From the NCBI GenBank assembly GCA_028829895.1, contig CM054181.1, positions 8,172,001 through 8,236,000 of the forward strand: a DNA stretch of 64,000 nt, in the 5' to 3' direction. A program made the position numbers and the translations under genes. The DNA is from Sinotaia quadrata (taxonomy: Eukaryota > Mollusca > Gastropoda > Architaenioglossa > Viviparidae). The notes below the pieces were generated by a model. It was given only the letters and a program-made list of their open reading frames with translations. It had not been told where the DNA came from and did no database searches. Below are positions 58,628 to 64,000 of the stretch, one piece after another; position 1 is the stretch's first letter, and each line of letters starts with the position of its first letter.

Positions 58628-58960
58628 CAATCCGGCAAGATTTATTTTAAGAATATCAATTTAGAAAGTCGACTGCACCACCCAGCTTTTTATAATAACA
58701 TCCAGCATGACTTAATTTAAGAAGTATATTACCGACTCCGTTAAAGTCTGACAGTCACTTGCAGCATATAACTGTTCATTTATTTCAATTAGCAGGATTT
58801 AATTTGGAAATGTGACAATATCACCACGTGTAAACTCGAGAAGTCTCTTGCAATGTTCAGCTGTTCAAACACCATCTGGCATGATTCACTTTTGGAAGTA
58901 AGAGTGCATAACTACTCCTGTAGAGTTGGCGAGTGCTTACAATGTAAGAAGCTCGTTCCC
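58628..58960. repeat. Old 80-100-bp repeat, about 4 diverged copies
   Basis: ccggcaagatttattttaag, ccagcatgacttaatttaag, gcaggatttaatttggaaat and tggcatgattcacttttgga are recognisably related and evenly placed. Confidence 0.6.
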
Positions 58961-59440
58961 ACTATGCATGAGTGTATGAGTTTGAAGCAATAACAAGATG
59001 ACTTTGATGCTGATGTTACAAACAAGGACGTTTCACGGGTTAGGATTCGATATCTGATAATGATTATGCCACGGGTTAGGGTTAGCTGCCTGCGAGTTTA
59101 ACAGCTGAATGAAGGATGACATCCGTCTCGAAACGAATTTTCCTTCCTGCACAATAGTGCATTTTTATCACTTAGCATATAATATTTTCTAATTTATGAC
59201 TTAGTAGTGGCATATTAATTTAACGGTGACCTCAGTCGGTGCAATAATTATCAGTTTTTCTCAGGCAGTAGGTCTGAATGTAGTGAGTTAAATGTTACAT
59301 GTAAGCTACACTGTAACACCATCATCACACACGCTCTAGTCTTAAACAACAGATTACACATTCACAGCTATTTGTTTGCAATGCCCATTGCACGGGACAA
59401 ATATTTATTAACAATTCCATTACATACATACCTGAAGGAT
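58961..59440. other. Unique sequence
   Basis: Two copies of acgggttagg near 59,035 and 59,072. No gene. Confidence 0.5.
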
Positions 59441-59499
59441 AATGTATAATGATAATGAACAATAATGTAAATAGATGACTAAAGGGGATGCTATTTAGC

Positions 59500-59550
59500 A
59501 GTAGGATGAAATAGATACCTAAAAGATGTTATATTAATAACAGGATAATT
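59500..59550 (-). repeat. Inverted copy of the 47-bp repeat
   Basis: aaagatgttatattaataac is the reverse complement, with a few changes, of the gttaatataacgtctttc copies that follow at 59,572. It is separated from them by about 20 bp. Confidence 0.85.
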
Positions 59551-59559
59551 GAAGCCAAC

Positions 59560-59690
59560 TTATTTAATCCTATTGTTAATATAACGTCTTTCACACATCT
59601 ATTTAGTCCTTCTTGTTAATATAACGTCCTTCAGACATCTATTTAATCCTATTGTTAATATAAAGCCCTGTATAATTATCCTATTATTAA
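59560..59690 (+). repeat. About 47-bp repeat, 3 forward copies
   Basis: atcctattgttaatataacg and variants near 59,567, 59,615 and 59,646. Confidence 0.88.
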
Positions 59691-59694
59691 TGTA

Positions 59695-60560
59695 AAATTA
59701 ACACGCAACAGCCCATTCACTTTTAGAAGTATCTGTAAAATTAGCACGCAACACTGCATTCATGTTCATAGTTATCTGTAAAATTAGCACGTAACACTCC
59801 ATAAGTTAACAGGTATTTGTAAAATTAGCATGAAACACTCCATTAGTGTTTACAGTATCTATAAGATTAGCACTCTAATCATTTGCACAGGTATCTGTAA
59901 AATTGACACATAGTACTCCATTCATGTTCAAGGCACTGTAGATTTAACACATAACATTCTATTCATGTTCACAAGTAGCTGTAAAATTAATACGGTACAC
60001 TCCATACGTTCACAGGTATTTGTAAAATTCATGTTCGCACGTATCTATAAAATTAACACTCCATTCATGTTCACAGGTATTTGTAAAATTAACACGCAAC
60101 ACTCCATCATGTTCACACGTATTTGTAAAATTAACGTGCAACTTTCCATTCATGTTCACAGGTATTTGTAAAAGTAGCAAGCAACACTCCATTCGTGTTC
60201 AAAGGAATTTGTAAAAGTGAGAATGCAACATTCCATTCATGTTCACATGTATTTGTAAAAATGAACACGTAACACTTCATTCCTTTTCACAAGTAGCTGC
60301 AAAATTAACATATACCATTCCATGTGTTCACAGGTATCTGTAAAATTAACGCGCAACACTCCATTATGTTTACAGATATTTGTAAAATTAACACCCAAAG
60401 GTTCATTCATGTTCACATGTATCTGTAAAATTAACAAGCAATACTCCCCTCACGTTCACAAGTTTATGTAATTTAACACGTAACAATCGATATTCACAGG
60501 TAGCTGTAAAACTAACACGTAACACTCCATACATGTTCACAAGTATTAGTAAATTTACAC
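59695..60560. repeat. 40-45-bp minisatellite, about 20 copies
   Basis: cattcatgttcacaggtatt followed by tgtaaaattaacacg recurs throughout with substitutions and small deletions. Minus frames with a roughly 14-residue period are artefacts. Confidence 0.94.
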
Positions 60561-60855
60561 GATCAAGAGAACCTGTAAACATTCCATCTTTACTACGATG
60601 TGTTAATATTCAGTTTTTATATACTACTAAACACTCTACACTCCATGTTCACTATTTGAAAGCACTCCATAATACTACACTCTGTAAACACTATATGTTC
60701 ACTGGTATCTATAAACTCATTATGTTCATTAGTAAAGAACTTATTAGTATCTATAAACTGGCCATGTTCACTATTATCTATACCTATATCTGTAAAATCT
60801 GCATGTTAATTAATATCTGTAACATTACAGTTCACTCGTATCCATAAACTGTATA
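60561..60855. repeat. Decayed flank of the preceding array
   Basis: atgttcactggtatctataa-like words persist at irregular intervals. Confidence 0.6.
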
Positions 60856-60864
60856 CGTTTGGTC

Positions 60865-61215
60865 CTAGACTAGAAATTAGCTTGAACAACTAATTCCAGT
60901 ACAATAACTTCAGCCTGGGCTTCGATCACACCTGACTAGAACTTCGAATGACTAACTTCAAGTACACTAACTCCAGCCTGGCTAGCGTTAGTTTCACACT
61001 AGCACTAGATTTGATAGACGAAACTTGAGTACAATAACTCTAGCCTGGCTAGGTTTAGGTTCTGACTAAATTAGAACGAGTTTTGAATATTCAGACTTTA
61101 ATTTCTATAGTTTCATTCGGGCTTGATTCAGGTCCCTACCAACTAGAACTCGAATTGACCGTCAATCCTCAAGAGCAGTAACTCTGGTGTAACTTGGGTC
61201 AGGCTCAGACTGGAA
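60865..61215. repeat. Degenerate 70-80-bp repeats, about 4 copies
   Basis: aataactccagcctggctag-type words with ctgactagaacttcgaat recur with heavy divergence. Confidence 0.65.
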
Positions 61216-61720
61216 TTAAACTTGAACGTCAGACCTCGAGAGCAATATTCTGGCGCGAGCTTATCCTGGCATCGCGATTCTTATCTGCGGGATGGGGGTG
61301 CAGTCGTAGGCACATACCGACTCTGGTGCGCCTGACGCGAGGCGCCAGTCGGTGCTGGCTTGTCAGAGTGTGTCAGCCGTGCGCTCCATCCCAGGACCCC
61401 GAATGCTGCACGTGCACAGCACGCATAGATCTCCTTACAACCTCTTCTTTTGTCTGTCAGACTGTCTTTTCTAATCTTAGGCTTTCTTCTGTGTGTGCGT
61501 GCGTGTGTTTGCGTGCGCGCGTTTATATTTTATTTTAAATTTAGACTTACTCTTTCTTTCAGTTGCGCACCTTTCTGCAAGTGAGCACATTTTTTTTTTG
61601 CCTGTTATTTCTTTCTAAAGTAGTTGTTCACTGACCCAATAATGGCGGCTGTTTCTTGTTTGCTTTAATTGTCCATCTGACCACCGGTTCACAAGCCAGT
61701 TTGCTTACCTGTCAGTTTGT
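61216..61720. other. Unique, partly CpG-rich sequence
   Basis: 61,240-61,440 is GC/CpG-rich (gacgcgaggcgcc, gcacgtgcac). The 114-codon frame 61,194-61,538 (+) crosses it and ends in GT-rich sequence; unrecognised. Confidence 0.4.
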
Positions 61721-62035
61721 CTCCCCTAATTGTCTGATTATTTGCTGATCTGTACGCCTCTACATTAATCTACCGATGTGATTACTGACTAATTTTCTAA
61801 TCTGTATACCTCCTTATTTGTCTACGTATACATATTTATTTGTCTACCTGTCTGCCTATCTGATTGCATACCTCTCTATTTTCTACCTGTTTATCTGATT
61901 ATCTATTTATCTACATGTCTATATATACATATTTATTTGTCTATCTGTCTGCCTGTCTGATTATATACCTCTCTATTTTTTACCTGTTTATCTGACTATT
62001 TGTATACCTTTCTCATTGTCTATGTCTGAACATCT
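61721..62035. repeat. Degenerate ctatctgat-type repeats
   Basis: tctgattatctatttatcta and tacctctctatttt-type words recur with a loose 60-70-bp period. Possibly a decayed tetranucleotide tract. Confidence 0.65.
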
Positions 62036-62141
62036 AGTAGACAACATATTGCGAGCTAATTAACAGAAAACTTAATGAGTAGCTTAAATATACATTACAT
62101 TAGACTACTCACCATATCTCTAGTAAAACACGTGAGTATGT

Positions 62142-62310
62142 TATAAATATACGTATACAAATGACTAAAAATAAGATCTGTGTAAATATATGTACATTAG
62201 TGGCTAAAATACGATCTGTATAAATATATGTAAACTAGTGGCTAAAAATAAGATCTGTAAACATAAGTAAACAAGTGATTAAAATAAGATCTGTATAAAT
62301 ATAACATTAG
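62142..62310. repeat. 36-42-bp minisatellite, about 4 copies
   Basis: ggctaaaaataagatctgta near 62,163, 62,205, 62,241 and 62,277, with indels between. Confidence 0.88.
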
Positions 62311-63178
62311 GTTATTCATTGGATGTCTAGTAGAAAACATTTATCACATTATTCTTCTGAGTTGATTACTGGTAGAAAATATATATATATGTCTAATAAA
62401 ATATTATTAGGTTGTTCATTCTTTTAATGCTTGGCCTGTGTTTGCAGTATTAGTATCTGTTATTTTTATTCCACATCTGTCTGTCTTTTACCTATTCTCT
62501 CCGTTTTCTTTTTTTCCTCTCTCTCTCTCCCGAAGCAAAGTTTCGGATCCTGATAAACACACCCAGTTTTCTCCCGTGACTTCCCAGATTCTGCCTGCTT
62601 CTCTCCCCTCCTGTTCCCAGTCCAAACATTCATTCTCCAGCTTGAAGCTAAACCTCACATCCCTGCCCTATCGCTTGCAATCAGAAACTTTTTTTTCTCG
62701 TCGTTTGTCTGCGCAAGCATCTTTCAGGTGTAATTGCAAGCGTGCCATCTCGTTCATCTCTACTTCTAAGTGGAACGTGTTTTATTCCAGGCAAGGGCAG
62801 CAGTAAACTACAGGACGTAACTACCGCTCAGGCCCAAGTGGGAAGGACTTTACAGGAGGTGACGACCGGCTTTCAAAACTAAAAGAAAAACAAGAACACG
62901 CGTTTATGTGCTAGTTGGCTTCTCATAACATACTAATTCATCTTTTTTATTTTCATTTTATTTGTTGTGCTTTTTAAAAAAGAAAGTGCTGTATGCGTTT
63001 CTTTTCAAAATAAAAAGCAAGAAAATAGAACTTATATTTTCCAAACACAAATCATTATTTCAGAATAAATTCAAATTATATTAACAATTACATGTTTATC
63101 TTTTAATTAGATGGTCATTCTCGGAAATTTCGGATGGCACCATGAAACAAAATCATTGCCGTAGTTGTGTTCGCCAGC
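62311..63178. other. Unique sequence
   Basis: A 122-codon frame at 62,438-62,806 (+) is serine-rich and non-repetitive but unrecognised. Remaining sequence is AT-rich. Confidence 0.4.
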
Positions 63179-63530
63179 GGTTTCATAATTCACCGTTCAC
63201 TGATGTACACAGCTCTGTTTGCTATGGTTTCATAATCCACCGTTCACTGATGTACACAGCTCTGTTTGCTATGGTAACATAATCCACCGTTCACTGATGG
63301 ACACAGCTCTGTTTGCTAGTGGTAACATAATCTACCGTTCACTGATGGACACAGCTCTGTTTGCTAGTGGTAACATAATCCACCGTTCACTGATGGACAC
63401 AGTTCTGTTTACTATGGTAACATAATCTACCGTTCAATGATGGACACAGCCTTGTTCGCTAATGGTAACATAATCCACAATTCAGTGATGGATACAAACA
63501 TGCTTTCGCTTGCAGTAACATAATCCATAT
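63179..63530. repeat. 47-50-bp minisatellite, about 7 copies
   Basis: ccaccgttcactgatggaca recurs (cgttcac at 63,194, 63,241 and onward); the right copies decay. Confidence 0.95.
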
Positions 63531-63765
63531 ATAGTGCAAGACAGCCTTGTTCACTAGTCAACAAATAATCCATATTGATTGCATCACAGCCTTGTTCACT
63601 AGTCAACCAATAATATAATCCGTATTGAGTGCATCACAGCCTTGTTCACTAGTCAACAAATAATCCATACTGATTGCATCACAGCCTTGTTCACTAGTCA
63701 ACAAATAATCCGTATTGAGTGCATCACAGCCTTGTTCACTAGCGGTAACGTAATTTGCCTTACGA
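63531..63765. repeat. 45-55-bp minisatellite, about 5 copies
   Basis: cacagccttgttcactagtc, then caacaaataatccatattga. It shares ataatcca and acagc-ttgtt with the array to its left, so probably the same family re-amplified. Confidence 0.94.
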
Positions 63766-63864
63766 TGCAAGACACAGTCTTATAGCTAGTGATTATGTAA
63801 TCCACTTTTAAAGCAAGACACAACACTAATCTGTTATTTTAATGGTATGTGGTTTAGGAGACTA

Positions 63865-63951
63865 GGTATATTTATGGTATATTTATGGTATGTTTATGGT
63901 ATATTTATGGTATGTTTATGGTATGTTTATGGTATATTTATGGTATGTTTA
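63865..63951. repeat. 11-bp minisatellite, about 8 copies
   Basis: ggtatatttat and ggtatgtttat alternate. Confidence 0.95.
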
Positions 63952-64000
63952 CTCTTGATGGTTCCGAAGATGGTTTATGACATCTTCACCCTGCTCTTAT

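Overview
This is an AT-rich eukaryotic nuclear window with no gene I can identify. Long (GT)n and GATA microsatellites, a hAT-type MITE with target-site duplication, a LINE 3' tail ending in a microsatellite, and kilobases without prokaryote-like coding density all point to a metazoan. A marine invertebrate, perhaps a mollusc, is my guess; nothing in the sequence proves it.

The dominant content is minisatellite DNA. About eighty separate tandem arrays (units mostly 23-72 bp, typically 3-25 copies) plus a dozen microsatellites cover roughly two fifths of the window by hand tally. Nearly every array has its own unit. Most long open frames are by-products of arrays whose unit is a multiple of three (33, 36, 39, 42, 45, 51, 54, 57 bp) and so stay open on one or both strands; I do not call them genes.

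Layout: 1-1.93 kb is a patchwork of related arrays, including a 28-bp array whose higher-order pattern changes from 4-mer to 3-mer. 4.3-9.3 kb holds 37-, 34-, 23-, 27-, 25-, 31- and 33-bp arrays and a decayed 0.85-kb array. 10.0 kb has a hAT MITE; 10.85-11.45 kb a diverged duplicated module; 12.0-12.83 kb a 33-bp array. 13.5 and 15.2 kb carry the same 27-bp satellite on either side of a unique, promoter-like stretch. 15.5-26.6 kb is almost continuous minisatellite, including an array with an inverted block (24.1-24.4 kb) and one whose unit shortens stepwise from 72 to 43 bp. 27-37 kb holds further arrays, including a 197-bp five-monomer higher-order repeat inside a 1.7-kb related superarray. 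37.4-41.7 kb is mostly unique, with a second hAT MITE. 43.1-44.5 kb is unique with clustered CCAAT boxes. 45.4-45.9 kb is a LINE 3' end with its GATA tail. 46-60.8 kb is array after array; 61.2-63.2 kb is mostly unique; the window ends in three more arrays.

No pathway or operon can be described. The only coding-like non-repetitive frames worth keeping are at 37,969-38,412 (-) and 52,894-53,274 (-), both weak. The interest lies in how the arrays evolve: higher-order repeats, inversions, stepwise unit shortening, unit chimeras, homogenised cores with decayed edges, and one unit appearing at two places.
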